Below, piece after piece: positions 63,988 through 64,000 of a stretch of 64,000 bases of DNA. The notes under the pieces were generated by a model, which searched no databases, was not told where the DNA came from, and was given only the letters and a program-made list of their open reading frames with translations. How positions within the stretch are numbered: position 1 is the first letter of the stretch; every line of letters starts with the position of its first letter. Origin of the DNA: Cupriavidus sp. D39 (GTDB lineage: Bacteria > Pseudomonadota > Gammaproteobacteria > Burkholderiales > Burkholderiaceae); assembly GCF_026627925.1 (NCBI RefSeq), contig NZ_JAPNLE010000007.1, forward strand, positions 747,556 to 811,555. The letters run 5' to 3'. Both the position numbers and the translations under genes were made by a program.

Positions 63988-64000
63988 TTGACACGTTCCG

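Overview
The window is high-GC DNA with the gene content of a Burkholderiales beta-proteobacterium, most like Cupriavidus or Ralstonia. Typical markers are Bug/TctC binding proteins, an AAHS aromatic-acid transporter, split pntAA/pntAB/pntB, a Bv3F-type H-NS protein and the particular IS families present. It reads as an accessory region: intact catabolic genes lie among pseudogenes and remnants of at least seven transposon or IS families. No rRNA, tRNA or CRISPR array was seen.

Layout. (1) 1-5.5 kb: a tripartite RND efflux system (permease running off the window edge, adaptor, divergent outer-membrane factor) with a frameshifted TetR gene and two matching operators. (2) 5.6-8 kb: an SDR fragment joined to a broken M20 amidohydrolase, then an intact TRIC-like channel. 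(3) 8-13.5 kb: IS6/IS5 remnants, a Fic protein with a palindrome over its start codon, tniQ/tniB remnants, and an IS3-type element split by an IS4-family element. (4) 13.5-44.6 kb: a catabolic region with two reduced copies of one cluster (tautomerase, AAHS transporter, SDR, BKACE) at 13.7-16.7 and 42.9-44.7 kb. Between them lie a serine hydrolase, a TctC protein, a flavin reductase, an NMO-like protein, two acyl-CoA ligases, an enoyl-CoA hydratase remnant, a thiolase, an acyl-CoA dehydrogenase, DsbA-fold isomerases, three paralogous atypical SDRs and pntAA-AB-B. (5) 44.8-50.5 kb: a merR fragment, a decayed Tn3-family transposon, a GNAT gene, and IS630 and atpA fragments. (6) 50.8-53.5 kb: a PanP-like decarboxylase and an integrase remnant. 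(7) 53.9-61.6 kb: recD2 divergent from a large SAP/helicase-associated-domain protein, then a UPF0149/SEC-C protein, H-NS and two unknown proteins. (8) 62.3-64 kb: an IS3-family element.

How the genes fit together. Five sites sharing the palindrome (A)AACGATCGTT(T), or a close variant, lie at promoters. Four overlap or follow the -10 of sigma70-like promoters (TTGAC-N-17-TA) ahead of three SDR paralogues and an acyl-CoA ligase. The fifth lies inside the promoter of a TetR gene. This suggests one regulon for activation and beta-oxidation-like breakdown of an unknown carboxylic acid: ligase, dehydrogenase, hydratase, SDR, thiolase. The transhydrogenase could balance the reduced cofactors.

Many genes carry single-base frameshifts, often one base short in a C or G run. 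This could be real decay or uncorrected base-calling error, so pseudogene calls based only on such a shift are tentative. The most unusual structures are two genes (an isomerase and gshA) in which an internal coding segment is inverted in place, and a possible island with recD2 bracketed by two fragments of related integrase genes.
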